A DNA stretch of 8,169 nt, taken from assembly GCA_021828935.1 (NCBI GenBank), contig JAJZCU010000076.1:1-8169 (forward strand). The letters are read 5' to 3'. The notes below the pieces were generated by a model, which saw only the letters and a list, made by a program, of their open reading frames with translations, was not told the origin of the DNA and ran no database searches. Position numbers and translations under genes: made by a program. This document shows positions 1-6,168 of this stretch, piece after piece. Source of the stretch: Planctomycetota bacterium (GTDB lineage: Bacteria > Planctomycetota > Phycisphaerae > WQYP01). Position 1 is the stretch's first letter, and the number at the start of each line of letters is the position of its first letter.

Positions 1-272
1 CCTAAATTTTTCGCGCAGCAGTAGCGTTCTCCGAAGAGGTGGAACTTTTCCGCTGACCTGTATCAGTTCCCTGCGACACTGCCTTTCTATCGCTCCGCGG
101 CGCCAAATTGATCGAAATAAAGCCTACCATGGTCGAATTTTAGGCGATTTACGGCGCCACTTGAGCAATTGCCACACGTTTCGCCCTGCCTACCCCACAG
201 GCAGTGGAATTCCTTCGCGGAAAACGCCATAATACAGCGCTCGGCAGAACGTGTTACAAACGAGGGTCTATT

Positions 273-1361
273 GTGATCGTGATTCTCAAGCCCGGGGCGG
301 ACGAACGGCTCGTGCAGGATATTGTTACCCAAATTGAAGATACCGGCCTCAAAGCGCACCTTTCGCGCGGCGAGTTTCGCACCGTTATTGGCGTGGTTGG
401 CGAAGAAGGCAAGGTTGACAAAGAACACCTGCTGTCCATTGCGGGCGTGGAACAGGTGCTGCCAATTATGAAGCCCTACAAACTGGCCAGCCGCGAATTT
501 CACAAGGAAAATACCACGGTTCACATCCCGTGCCCCGGCGGCGGGACGGTGTCTGTGGGCGGCGGGCATTTGGCCGCTATTGCCGGCCCGTGCGCGTGCG
601 AAGATGAAACCATGGTGCATACCATTGCACGGGAAATTAAGGCCGCCGGCGCGGCGATTCTACGCGGCGGGGCCTACAAGCCGCGCACCAGCCCGTACAG
701 CTTTCAGGGGCATGGCGAAGAGGCCCTGAAATGGCTGCGCGATGCCGGCAACGAAAATCAGATGCCCATCATCACGGAAGTCATGGACACGCGCCATGTC
801 CAAACCGTTGAACAATACACGGATATATTTCAGATCGGCGCCCGCAACATGCAGAATTTCAATCTGCTCTTTGAAGTTGGTCGCACGCGTAAGCCCGTGG
901 TGCTGAAGCGCGGTATGGCGGCTTCCATTCAGGAATGGCTCATGAGCGCGGAATACATTTTAAGTCAGGGCAATCGGCAGGTTATACTCTGCGAACGCGG
1001 CATTAAAACCTTTGAAACCGCCCTGCGCTATACCTTGGATCTTTCCGCAGTACCAGTGGTTAAGAGCAACAGCCACCTGCCGGTAATTGTGGATCCCAGC
1101 CATGCCAGCGGCGTGCGCGAATTTGTGCCGGCCCTGGCCTACGCGGCGATTGCCGCCGGGGCGGATGGCATTATGGTGGAAGTCCATGATAATCCCAGCC
1201 AGGCCATGTGCGATGGTCCGCAGGCCCTGCTGCCTGAGACCTTCAAAACGATGATGCGCGATTTGCGCGCAATTGCCGGGGTTTTCGACCGCACGTTTTC
1301 CCGCGCCGTTTCCACGGCGCCAGCCGCGCCGGCCGTGGCCATGGGCGCCGGAGCGATTTAA
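273..1361 (+). CDS. aroF: 3-deoxy-7-phosphoheptulonate (DAHP) synthase, type I-beta
   Basis: The enzyme condenses phosphoenolpyruvate and erythrose 4-phosphate to DAHP, the first step of the shikimate pathway to aromatic amino acids, in the cytoplasm. The product is 362 aa. Residues 1 to about 70 form a ferredoxin-like regulatory domain beginning MIVILKPGA; the rest is the TIM-barrel catalytic domain with GPCACED, RGGAYKPRTSPYSF, GARNMQNF, LKRGMAAS, DPSHASG and CDGPQ. Metal ligands are Cys107, His277, Glu303 and Asp314, with the same spacing as in the Thermotoga maritima enzyme. The GTG at 273 is chosen because GAGGG lies six bases upstream and the family begins here; the ATG at 204 would add 23 unrelated residues. 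The N-terminal domain in this subfamily mediates feedback inhibition by Tyr or Phe, so that control is likely. The last ~25 residues are an Ala/Pro-rich tail beyond the usual family end. A weak promoter-like pair (TGGAAT, 17 bases, CATAAT at 205-233) precedes it. Confidence 0.95.
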   Translation: MIVILKPGADERLVQDIVTQIEDTGLKAHLSRGEFRTVIGVVGEEGKVDKEHLLSIAGVEQVLPIMKPYKLASREFHKENTTVHIPCPGGGTVSVGGGHLAAIAGPCACEDETMVHTIAREIKAAGAAILRGGAYKPRTSPYSFQGHGEEALKWLRDAGNENQMPIITEVMDTRHVQTVEQYTDIFQIGARNMQNFNLLFEVGRTRKPVVLKRGMAASIQEWLMSAEYILSQGNRQVILCERGIKTFETALRYTLDLSAVPVVKSNSHLPVIVDPSHASGVREFVPALAYAAIAAGADGIMVEVHDNPSQAMCDGPQALLPETFKTMMRDLRAIAGVFDRTFSRAVSTAPAAPAVAMGAGAI

Positions 1362-1368
1362 CTAAACG

Positions 1369-1397
1369 TTGTCAACACATTTTTAACGCACTATTGT
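1369..1397 (+). promoter_or_regulatory. Candidate sigma-70-type promoter before tpiA
   Basis: TTGTCA at 1369-1374 (5 of 6 to TTGACA) and TATTGT at 1392-1397 (4 of 6 to TATAAT) are separated by exactly 17 bases in the short gap between aroF and tpiA. The predicted start of transcription near 1404 would leave only about 16 leader bases, with the ribosome binding site AAAAGGA (1403-1409) right at the 5' end. That tight fit is a reason for caution. tpiA may simply be co-transcribed with aroF. Confidence 0.3.
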
Positions 1398-1419
1398 TTA
1401 ACAAAAGGACTTTTTCGCC

Positions 1420-2208
1420 ATGCGCACCATGTTTGTCGCCGGTAACTGGAAAATGAACTTAAACCACGCCGATGGCACGCACCTGGCCACGCACCTGGCC
1501 CATCACCGGGCCTCCGCGGCCGCTTCTCATGTGGAAATCGCCGTGATCCCGCCGGTCATTTATCTGCAGGCTATTCATAAAGTCATCAACGGAACGCACC
1601 TGAAGCTTGGCGCCCAGAACTGCTGGTATGAAAAGCACGGGGCGTTCACCGGTGAAATCAGCGTGCAGATGCTCCGTGAATGCGGCGTGCAGTACGTGCT
1701 GGCGGGCCATAGTGAACGCCGGCATATTTGCAACGAACACGACGGTCTGATTAACAAAAAAGTGCAGGCCATCATCGCTGAGGATTTAACCGCGGTGCTG
1801 TGCGTGGGCGAAACCGGCGACCAGCGCAAGGCCTACAAAACCGTGGAAGTCGTGGGCGAACAACTTGCCAAAGGCCTGGCCCATGTCAATAAACGGGCGG
1901 TGGAACAAGACCAGTTGGTCATCGCCTATGAACCGGTATGGGCGATCGGCACAGGCGTGAACGCCAAACCCGAAGAGGCCCAGGAAGTGCATGTGTTTAT
2001 CCGCCAGCAGCTTGCCAAGCTCTTTGGCAATGACGATGCGGCAAATGTGCGAATTGTGTACGGCGGATCGGTGAAGGCAAATAACGCCTATGAAATTTTA
2101 CGTCAGCCGGACGTTGATGGCGCGCTGGTCGGCGGGGCCAGTCTGATTGCCGATGAATTTTTGGGCATCGTGGACGCCGCCGCCCGTGCCCGGCCATTGG
2201 CGCTATAA
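1420..2208 (+). CDS. tpiA: Triosephosphate isomerase
   Basis: Interconverts dihydroxyacetone phosphate and glyceraldehyde 3-phosphate in glycolysis and gluconeogenesis; cytoplasmic, normally a dimer. At 262 aa it has the usual length. Visible catalytic parts are Asn9 and Lys11 in GNWKMN, His97 in AGHSERR, Glu171 in YEPVWAIGTG (which continues into the mobile loop 6), and the phosphate-binding YGGSVK and VGGASL near the C-terminus. The start at 1420 is supported by AAAAGGA ten bases upstream; an alternative ATG at 1429 would remove only MRT. It lies 58 bases after aroF and 161 bases before secG. A tpiA-secG neighbourhood is common in many bacteria. No active-site residue is missing, so it should be functional. 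Confidence 0.98.
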   Translation: MRTMFVAGNWKMNLNHADGTHLATHLAHHRASAAASHVEIAVIPPVIYLQAIHKVINGTHLKLGAQNCWYEKHGAFTGEISVQMLRECGVQYVLAGHSERRHICNEHDGLINKKVQAIIAEDLTAVLCVGETGDQRKAYKTVEVVGEQLAKGLAHVNKRAVEQDQLVIAYEPVWAIGTGVNAKPEEAQEVHVFIRQQLAKLFGNDDAANVRIVYGGSVKANNAYEILRQPDVDGALVGGASLIADEFLGIVDAAARARPLAL

Positions 2209-2369
2209 CCCGGTTACGCCGTAGGCACCCGGGCGGCCATCCTGATGCAGGCATCGCCGTTCGGGCATTCGGCCGGCGCGGCTCACATGCTTCCGCGGCG
2301 AACATGCTTCGGTTCAACGTCCCGACTTGGCTGCCGCGCCGCGAAATCTAAGTTTCCAAAGAGGTTTTC

Positions 2370-3065
2370 ATGACCGTTTTTTATCTTGTCCTGTTCCTGT
2401 TTATTGGCCTGCTGCTGATCGGAGTGATCCTGCTGCAGCGCGGGCGCGGCGGCGGCCTGGTGGGCGCCTTCGGCGGCGGCGGCGGGCAGTCGGCCTTCGG
2501 CACGAAAACCGGCGACGTGTTTACTACCGTCACGGTGATCACATTTGCGGTATTTCTGCTGATGGCTCTGGTGCTTGACTGGCGCCTGGAAGCCCCGTCC
2601 AAGGTTGCCGCCGCGACGCCACCAGCGGCCGTTTCCACCAAAACGCCTGGAGGACTGGGAACGTCCAAAAAGAAAAACGCGCTGCCCGGTGCTGCCCCGG
2701 CGCCGGTAAAAACCGGAAAACCTGGGCGTGGCATTGGCGCCGCCCCGACAACTGCCCCATCCGCCGCCCCGAAAGCCGCCCCAGCAAAGGGGCACGCAAT
2801 CCGGCACGTAGCGGCTCCTGTCAATCCCACCACTGGGCTGCAAAACACTGGCCACGCCGCGCACGACCATTCCGGCGGGCTCTTACACGGGCATAAAAAT
2901 TCCAGTGCGCACACCTCTGGCACTGCACGTCCGACTGCGGAAAACCACAAGGCGCTATCCAACAGCCCGACACAAAAGCCGGCGTTGGGCATCAAAAACC
3001 TAACCACGGTGCCCCCGCACCACCGCGCTCCCGCCGCGTCCACCGGTGGCTCGGCTGGCCAGTAG
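2370..3065 (+). CDS. secG: SecG, protein-export translocon subunit, with a long Ala/Pro/His-rich C-terminal extension
   Basis: SecG is the small inner-membrane subunit of the SecYEG channel that stimulates SecA-driven protein export. Residues 1-76 are a standard SecG: first membrane helix about 3-22, then [19 protein letters not shown] and AFGTKTGD in the conserved glycine-rich loop, then the second membrane helix about 53-70. The start is fixed by AAAGAGG at 2358-2364, five bases before ATG. The unusual part is residues 77-231, a 155-residue low-complexity tail rich in Ala, Pro, Lys and Thr. It carries 11 histidines, most densely around residues 165-187 ([16 protein letters not shown]). By known SecG topology this tail would lie on the outer (periplasmic) side. 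Typical SecG proteins are 70-120 aa. The core call is firm; the tail's role is unknown. Confidence 0.93.
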   Translation: MTVFYLVLFLFIGLLLIGVILLQRGRGGGLVGAFGGGGGQSAFGTKTGDVFTTVTVITFAVFLLMALVLDWRLEAPSKVAAATPPAAVSTKTPGGLGTSKKKNALPGAAPAPVKTGKPGRGIGAAPTTAPSAAPKAAPAKGHAIRHVAAPVNPTTGLQNTGHAAHDHSGGLLHGHKNSSAHTSGTARPTAENHKALSNSPTQKPALGIKNLTTVPPHHRAPAASTGGSAGQ

Positions 3066-3076
3066 TTTTTTTACCC

Positions 3077-3088
3077 GGGCGGCCGCCC
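3077..3088. repeat. 12-bp perfect palindrome between secG and yicC
   Basis: GGGCGGCCGCCC is self-complementary and sits 11 bases after the secG stop codon. It is followed by further C-rich sequence, not a T run, so it is a poor match for an intrinsic terminator. It may be a chance product of high GC content. Confidence 0.35.
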
Positions 3089-3121
3089 CACCGGCGCCGC
3101 CCCCACACACGCGGAGGTTGC

Positions 3122-4015
3122 ATGATTGTCAGCATGACCGGATTTGGCGCAGCCGCCGGAGACCAGGCCGGTCTGGCCTGCGGGGTGGAAGTACGTTCGG
3201 TCAACAACCGTTACCTCAAAACGCTGGTGAGGCTGCCGGATGATTTCGCGGCGTTGGAGCCGGTCATTGAACGCCTCGTGCGCGAACACATCGCCCGCGG
3301 CTCAGTTACCGTCATTATTACCGTGAAGGCCTTGGACGTCAGTCACGCCATGCCAATCAACCAAGCCGTGCTGGATGCCCACCTGCGCCATTTGCGGCAA
3401 CTGGCCGCGGCGTGTCAGGCCGACGGCGTGGCAACGACCATCGACTTGGCGCAACTGCTGATGCTGCCGGGGGTCTTTCAGGCGCCTACCACCAGCGATG
3501 AGACCACGGAAAAAGCCGGTCCATGGGTTGTTGATCTGGTGCGGCAGGCGCTGGCGCGCCACAAGACCATGCGCGAAGAGGAAGGCAAGTTACTGTGGGA
3601 TGATCTGTCAACGCATCTGGCGGTGATGCGCCGCATGTTGGCCAGCGTGGCGGAACAGGCGCCCTTGGTGGCTCGGCAATACCATGAAAAACTGCGTAAC
3701 CGGGTGCAGCAAATGGTCGCCGATGCCAAGCTTTCCCTGGCTGATTCAGACTTGCTGAAAGAAGTGGCGCTGTTCGCGGACCGTGCCGACATCAGCGAAG
3801 AATTGGCCCGGCTTTCAGGGCATTTAGCGCAATTTCAGACGGTTTCGCAGCAGGAATCGCAGGCCGGGCGCAAGCTGGATTTTATTGCTCAGGAAATGCT
3901 GCGCGAGGCCAATACGATTGCCAGCAAAGGCAACGACGCCCACATTGCCCGATGCACGGTCGAAATGAAAAGCGCGATCGACCGCGTAAAAGAACAGGTG
4001 CAGAATGTGGAGTAG
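3122..4015 (+). CDS. yicC: YicC/YloC-family endoribonuclease
   Basis: The 297-aa product matches the YicC family along its whole length. It begins MIVSMTGFG, followed by EVRSVNNRYL and LPDDFAALEP in the YicC-like N-terminal domain (about 1-155). It ends with the highly conserved DUF1732 C-terminal domain: DISEELARLSGHLAQF, KLDFIAQEMLREANTI, SKGNDAHIARCTVEMK and EQVQNVE. E. coli YicC is an RNA endonuclease linked to small-RNA turnover, so an RNA-cleaving role is inferred by family. GGAGG at 3113-3117 lies four bases upstream of the start. yicC normally sits directly before gmk, as here, but about 550 bases of repeats separate the two in this genome. The protein shows no signal peptide or membrane segment and is probably cytoplasmic. 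Confidence 0.93.
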   Translation: MIVSMTGFGAAAGDQAGLACGVEVRSVNNRYLKTLVRLPDDFAALEPVIERLVREHIARGSVTVIITVKALDVSHAMPINQAVLDAHLRHLRQLAAACQADGVATTIDLAQLLMLPGVFQAPTTSDETTEKAGPWVVDLVRQALARHKTMREEEGKLLWDDLSTHLAVMRRMLASVAEQAPLVARQYHEKLRNRVQQMVADAKLSLADSDLLKEVALFADRADISEELARLSGHLAQFQTVSQQESQAGRKLDFIAQEMLREANTIASKGNDAHIARCTVEMKSAIDRVKEQVQNVE

Positions 4016-4060
4016 TCGCGGCGCGTCATCGCCCCAGCTCGCCGGGGGCGGAACCGACGC

Positions 4061-4151
4061 TATCCACAGATTAACACAGATTACGACGGCGACGACAAAA
4101 TTAACCGCGGATGACGCGGATGGACGCGGATACGATGACGACCGGAGGATG
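4061..4151 (+). repeat. Direct repeat, copy 1 (91 nt)
   Basis: It begins TATCCACAGATTAACACAG and ends GACGACCGGAGGATG. Positions 4098-4151 match 4217-4270 in 53 of 54 bases, including 39 identical bases at the end (4113-4151). The first 40 bases are more diverged from copy 2. Inside it ACGCGGAT is iterated with a period of about 9-10 bases. Confidence 0.9.
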
Positions 4152-4170
4152 CGGCGGCCAAGACCAAGGT

Positions 4171-4270
4171 TATCCACAGATTACACAGACTGACACAGAT
4201 TATGGCGACGACGACGAAATTAACCGCGGGTGACGCGGATGGACGCGGATACGATGACGACCGGAGGATG
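4171..4270 (+). repeat. Direct repeat, copy 2 (100 nt)
   Basis: This is the second copy of the unit at 4061-4151, offset by 119 bases in its well-conserved half. It has extra ACACAGACTG-type sequence near the start, which makes it longer. It is preceded by a T, completing a perfect TTATCCACA at 4170-4178. The near-identity of the 3' half against the diverged 5' half suggests a recent duplication or local gene conversion. Confidence 0.9.
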
Positions 4271-4321
4271 GAACACCGTAGAAGAATAGGGCTTATTTTT
4301 ATTATTCGAGATCGCCGTTAG

Positions 4322-4365
4322 TCTGTGAAAATCTGCAGGCGCCCTTTGGGTGATCTGCGGATAAC
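4322..4365 (-). repeat. Hairpin repeat unit A
   Basis: This 44-nt unit begins TCTGTGAAAATCTGCAGG and ends ATCTGCGGATAAC; it matches unit B (4416-4459) at 37 of 44 positions. A CGCCC-TTT-GGGTG hairpin occupies 4340-4352. Its - strand reading has the orientation of the left-hand direct repeats (TTATCCGCAGAT). Confidence 0.85.
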
Positions 4366-4415
4366 AAAATGCTTTTAACGTCGGTCGTTCCTTTTTTGTC
4401 GTCCGTCGTCGTTAA

Positions 4416-4459
4416 TCTGTGAAAATCTGCGGGTGCCCTCTGGGCGATCTTTGGATACC
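4416..4459 (-). repeat. Hairpin repeat unit B
   Basis: Second copy of the 44-nt unit, with a TGCCC-TCT-GGGCG hairpin at 4434-4446. The preceding bases 4394-4415 (TTTTGTCGTC, then TTAATC) resemble the reverse complement of 4078-4100 in the left repeat. The left and right halves of the cluster are therefore inverted relatives of each other. Confidence 0.85.
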
Positions 4460-4492
4460 TGTGTAACCGTCTATGGATAACTGTGTAACCGT
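4453..4492 (+). repeat. Short tandem repeat, 18-nt unit with 22-nt period
   Basis: GGATACCTGTGTAACCGT (4453-4470) recurs as GGATAACTGTGTAACCGT (4475-4492) with one mismatch. It overlaps the end of unit B and looks like a partial extra duplication inside the cluster. Confidence 0.75.
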
Positions 4493-4509
4493 AAAATCTT
4501 TTGACAACC

Positions 4510-4540
4510 GCGGGCGCCCGCTGGGCGATCTGTGGATAAG
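4510..4540 (-). repeat. Hairpin repeat unit C (truncated)
   Basis: This is a 31-nt partial copy lacking the TCTGTGAAAATC start of units A and B. It holds the strongest hairpin of the three, CGCCC-GCT-GGGCG at 4515-4527, and ends GATCTGTGGATAAG. It lies only 24 bases before the gmk start, so in the mRNA it could affect access to the weak gmk ribosome binding site. Confidence 0.8.
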
Positions 4541-4563
4541 GGTCGCGGCCCCCGGAATTGTTT

Positions 4564-5202
4564 ATGCATGAGACAACTGATTCAACCCCGAGCCCAACGC
4601 GCCGCGGGCGGCTCATTTTTATCTCCGGGCCCTCCGGCGCCGGGAAGTCCACTATTTGCCGCAGGCTGGCCGAACTGCTGCCCGCGGAGTTTGCCGTTTC
4701 CGCCACCACCCGTCCCGGCAAGCCGCAGGATGCCTGGGGCAAACGTTACCTGTTCGTCACCGAGGACAACTTTAAGCAACGCATGGAGGCCGGGGAATTT
4801 TTGGAATATGCCCTGGTCTTCGGCAACTGGTACGGCACGTTGCGCCAGCCGGTGGAGGAAAGCCTGGAACAGGGCCGTATCGTGCTTCTGGAAATTGACG
4901 TGCAGGGCGGCATTCAGGTTCATAAATTGTTCCCGGCGGCCCTGGGCGTGTTTATTCTGCCCCCGTCGCCCGAACAGTTGGAAAAACGCCTGCGCGACCG
5001 CGGCCGCGATGACGAACAAACCATGCTTCGCCGCGTGACTGAAGCCCAGCAGGAAGTGCGAGTCGCCCAGGAATGTGGCAGCTACAGCCTGATGGTCATT
5101 AACCAAACTTTGGAAAAAGCCGTCGAAGAAATTGCGAATCACATTCAACGGTATACAATACACAACGAAACTTTGCCCTTACCTTTTGGAGAACGTAGAT
5201 GA
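4564..5202 (+). CDS. gmk: Guanylate kinase
   Basis: Phosphorylates GMP to GDP with ATP, essential for guanine nucleotide supply; cytoplasmic. The product is 212 aa from ATG 4564. The P-loop GPSGAGKST is at 22-30, preceded by RLIFIS. The GMP-binding region has Ser46, Arg50 in SATTR, Tyr62, Glu81 in EFLEY and Tyr90 in GNWYGT; LEIDVQGG and the lid with LRDRGRDDE follow. The position matching the second GMP-contacting Arg of the yeast enzyme (TTRxxR) is Lys53, a conservative change. The first ~14 residues are a polar, probably disordered extension. The start is uncertain: TTG at 4558 is in frame two codons upstream and only a weak GGA precedes either. Its TGA overlaps the rpoZ ATG (ATGA), so the two are translationally coupled. 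Confidence 0.95.
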   Translation: MHETTDSTPSPTRRGRLIFISGPSGAGKSTICRRLAELLPAEFAVSATTRPGKPQDAWGKRYLFVTEDNFKQRMEAGEFLEYALVFGNWYGTLRQPVEESLEQGRIVLLEIDVQGGIQVHKLFPAALGVFILPPSPEQLEKRLRDRGRDDEQTMLRRVTEAQQEVRVAQECGSYSLMVINQTLEKAVEEIANHIQRYTIHNETLPLPFGERR

Positions 5203-5435
5203 TCGAAGCACTCAAAAGCGATGAAATTGTGCATAAGCTCGGCGGCCGGTTCAAAGTGTGTGCCTTGATTCAACACCGTTGGGTGGAACTGATCCATGGC
5301 GCCCGCCCGCTGGTAGAACGTAACGGTCGCACCGATCTTGAAGTCATCATTGACGAAATCTTACAGGACAAAATCGGCATCGAGACCGAAGGCAGCACCA
5401 TCACGCCGCCCGAATTGGCGTTGGGCCGGAAATAA
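5199..5435 (+). CDS. rpoZ: DNA-directed RNA polymerase omega subunit
   Basis: Omega is the small subunit that binds beta-prime and aids assembly of RNA polymerase. This 78-aa protein shows the family pattern: a short N-terminal helix (MIEALKSDEIVHKLGG), then GRFKVCALIQHRWVELIHGA with the conserved GRF near residue 17. PLVERNGRTDLEVIIDEI follows. It is diverged from the E. coli form and lacks the latter's longer C-terminus, as expected for a distant phylum. GGAG at 5188-5191 with seven bases spacing supports the start, which overlaps the gmk stop. The gmk-rpoZ-coaC order is widely conserved and is the main support for calling such a short diverged protein. Confidence 0.88.
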   Translation: MIEALKSDEIVHKLGGRFKVCALIQHRWVELIHGARPLVERNGRTDLEVIIDEILQDKIGIETEGSTITPPELALGRK

Positions 5436-5480
5436 GGATGTCCGTTTTGCGGCGGTGTATCCCGCGGCAGAAAGTGGTTT

Positions 5481-6044
5481 ATGGCGAACCCGGCGGCCCA
5501 GGAAATCCTGATTTGCGTGTGCGGCGGCATCGCGGCTTATAAAGCCTGCGAAGTGGTCAGCGCATTGGCCAAGGCCAACTTGGCCGTCACTGTGGCCATG
5601 ACGCCAGCCGCCACTAAGTTCGTCGGTGCGCTCACGTTCGAGGCACTTTCCGGCCGCCGCGTTTATACCGATCTCTGGACGTCCGCGGACCTGCATGACG
5701 TGCAGCACATCCGCTTGGCGCGCAGCTCGCATCTCATCTGCGTGGCCCCCGCCACTGCCAACATCATCGCAAGAATGGCCGCAGGCATTTCCGATGATCT
5801 GGTGTCCAGCCTGTTGCTTGCGGCCGACCCTAAGAAGGTCTTGCTGGCCCCCGCCATGAACGAAGGCATGTGGCAGCACCCGGCAACGGTACGCAACGTC
5901 AAGACCCTGAGCGACTGGGGCATTCAATTGATCGGCCCCGAAAGCGGCTGGCAGGCCTGCCGCACCATCGGCGCCGGCCGCATGAGCGAACCCGCGGCAA
6001 TTGCCGAACGCATCGGCGCCATGTTGGGCCAGAGCTTGGATTAG
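5481..6044 (+). CDS. coaC: Phosphopantothenoylcysteine decarboxylase (stand-alone CoaC flavoprotein)
   Basis: An FMN enzyme that decarboxylates 4'-phosphopantothenoylcysteine to 4'-phosphopantetheine in coenzyme A synthesis. The 187-aa product is a complete HFCD-type flavoprotein domain: GGIAAYK at 15-21 (FMN binding), His76 in QHIRLA, APATAN at 89-94, Asn127 in PAMNEGMW and Cys160 in ACRTIGAGRM. These match the catalytic His75, Asn125 and Cys158 of E. coli Dfp almost position for position. The protein stops directly after this domain, so the CoaB (ligase) half usually fused in CoaBC is absent and must be encoded elsewhere. The ATG at 5481 has only a weak GAAAGTGG-like site upstream; no in-frame alternative start exists in the 45-base gap after rpoZ. 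A related role in another flavin decarboxylation is possible but unlikely given the gmk-rpoZ context. Confidence 0.9.
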   Translation: MANPAAQEILICVCGGIAAYKACEVVSALAKANLAVTVAMTPAATKFVGALTFEALSGRRVYTDLWTSADLHDVQHIRLARSSHLICVAPATANIIARMAAGISDDLVSSLLLAADPKKVLLAPAMNEGMWQHPATVRNVKTLSDWGIQLIGPESGWQACRTIGAGRMSEPAAIAERIGAMLGQSLD

Positions 6045-6077
6045 GCGTGAGGCATGCCATGCACAACCCCCGGTATC

Positions 6078-6093
6078 GCGCCAGCTTTGGCGC
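6078..6093 (+). terminator. Hairpin after coaC, possible terminator
   Basis: GCGCCA-GCTT-TGGCGC forms a perfect 6-bp stem 34 bases past the coaC stop, between convergent genes. No T run follows on the + strand, so it is not a canonical intrinsic terminator; it may be a processing or Rho-assisted site. Confidence 0.3.
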
Positions 6094-6110
6094 TATGCCA
6101 AATCGCCTCC

Positions 6111-6147
6111 AAATAAATAATAAAACGGGGTCGCGCATCAGCGCCGA
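6111..6147 (-). terminator. Candidate intrinsic terminator of the TPR gene
   Basis: Read on the - strand, TCGGCGC-TGAT-GCGCGA forms a stem of six pairs with one bulge (6131-6147). After CCCCG comes the T-rich GTTTTATTATTTATTT (down to 6111). It begins 22 bases after the TPR gene's stop codon, the expected place. The stem is short, so strength is uncertain. Confidence 0.45.
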
Positions 6148-6168
6148 ACGCGTAAGTGGCAGCCGCGC

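Larger units (their letters stand above)
4060..4539. promoter_or_regulatory. DnaA-box-like 9-mers inside the repeat cluster
   Basis: TTATCCACA, the strong DnaA box, occurs exactly at 4170-4178 (+) and at 4531-4539 (-, read as TGTGGATAA). One-mismatch versions are at 4060-4068 (+, CTATCCACA), 4356-4364 (-) and 4472-4480 (-). Left-half boxes point one way and right-half boxes the other. They come with the repeats, so the match may be a by-product of the repeat sequence; binding is unproven. There is no dnaA, dnaN or AT-rich unwinding stretch nearby to suggest an origin. Confidence 0.3.
4016..4563. other. Gene-free repeat cluster between yicC and gmk
   Basis: I find no credible gene here. The stretch consists of two direct copies of a long unit (left), a short spacer around 4271-4320, and three related shorter units (right), partly an inverted version of the left ones. 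Motifs recur throughout: ATCCACAGATTA, ACACAGATTA and ACGCGGAT on the left; AATCTGTGAAAATCTGC, GGGCGATCT and GTGGATAA on the right. Open frames crossing it translate repeat sequence into iterated peptides (for example QIAQRAPA on the - strand) and are not genes. Similar dispersed repeats with ATCTGTGGATAA-like cores are, to my knowledge, scattered between genes in several uncultured bacterial groups; I cannot verify that here. Confidence 0.85.

Noticed and set aside
204..272. Longer aroF start at ATG 204
   Set aside because: The added 23 residues do not resemble the family N-terminus, and GTG 273 has a well-spaced GAGGG and begins exactly at the conserved MIVILKPG.
87..620. 177-codon open frame on the - strand
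   Set aside because: It runs antisense through the start of the well-supported aroF gene and has no recognisable domain; a typical shadow frame in GC-rich DNA.
2285..2310. Direct repeat ACATGCTTC at 2285 and 2302 before secG
   Set aside because: It is only nine bases long with two copies and no associated promoter; too short to separate from chance.
2283..3043. Two long - strand open frames (195 and 220 codons) opposite secG
   Set aside because: They are antisense to the low-complexity SecG tail; their composition is explained by the GC-rich repeats of Ala and Pro codons. The + strand has the SecG core and a good ribosome site.
4061..4540. CRISPR array
   Set aside because: The repeats differ in length, orientation and spacing, there are no uniform spacers, and no cas gene is nearby.
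4060..4540. Chromosomal origin of replication
   Set aside because: DnaA-box-like sites are present, but they are part of a repeat family. There is no AT-rich unwinding element and none of the usual origin neighbours (dnaA, dnaN, rpmH, mnmG).
4501..4540. Promoter for gmk with a perfect TTGACA at 4501-4506
   Set aside because: No acceptable -10 element lies 15-19 bases downstream; that space is filled by the GC hairpin of unit C.
4302..4742. 146-codon - strand open frame with repeated QIAQRAPA-like peptides
   Set aside because: The iterated peptides are translations of the intergenic repeat units, and the frame runs antisense into gmk.
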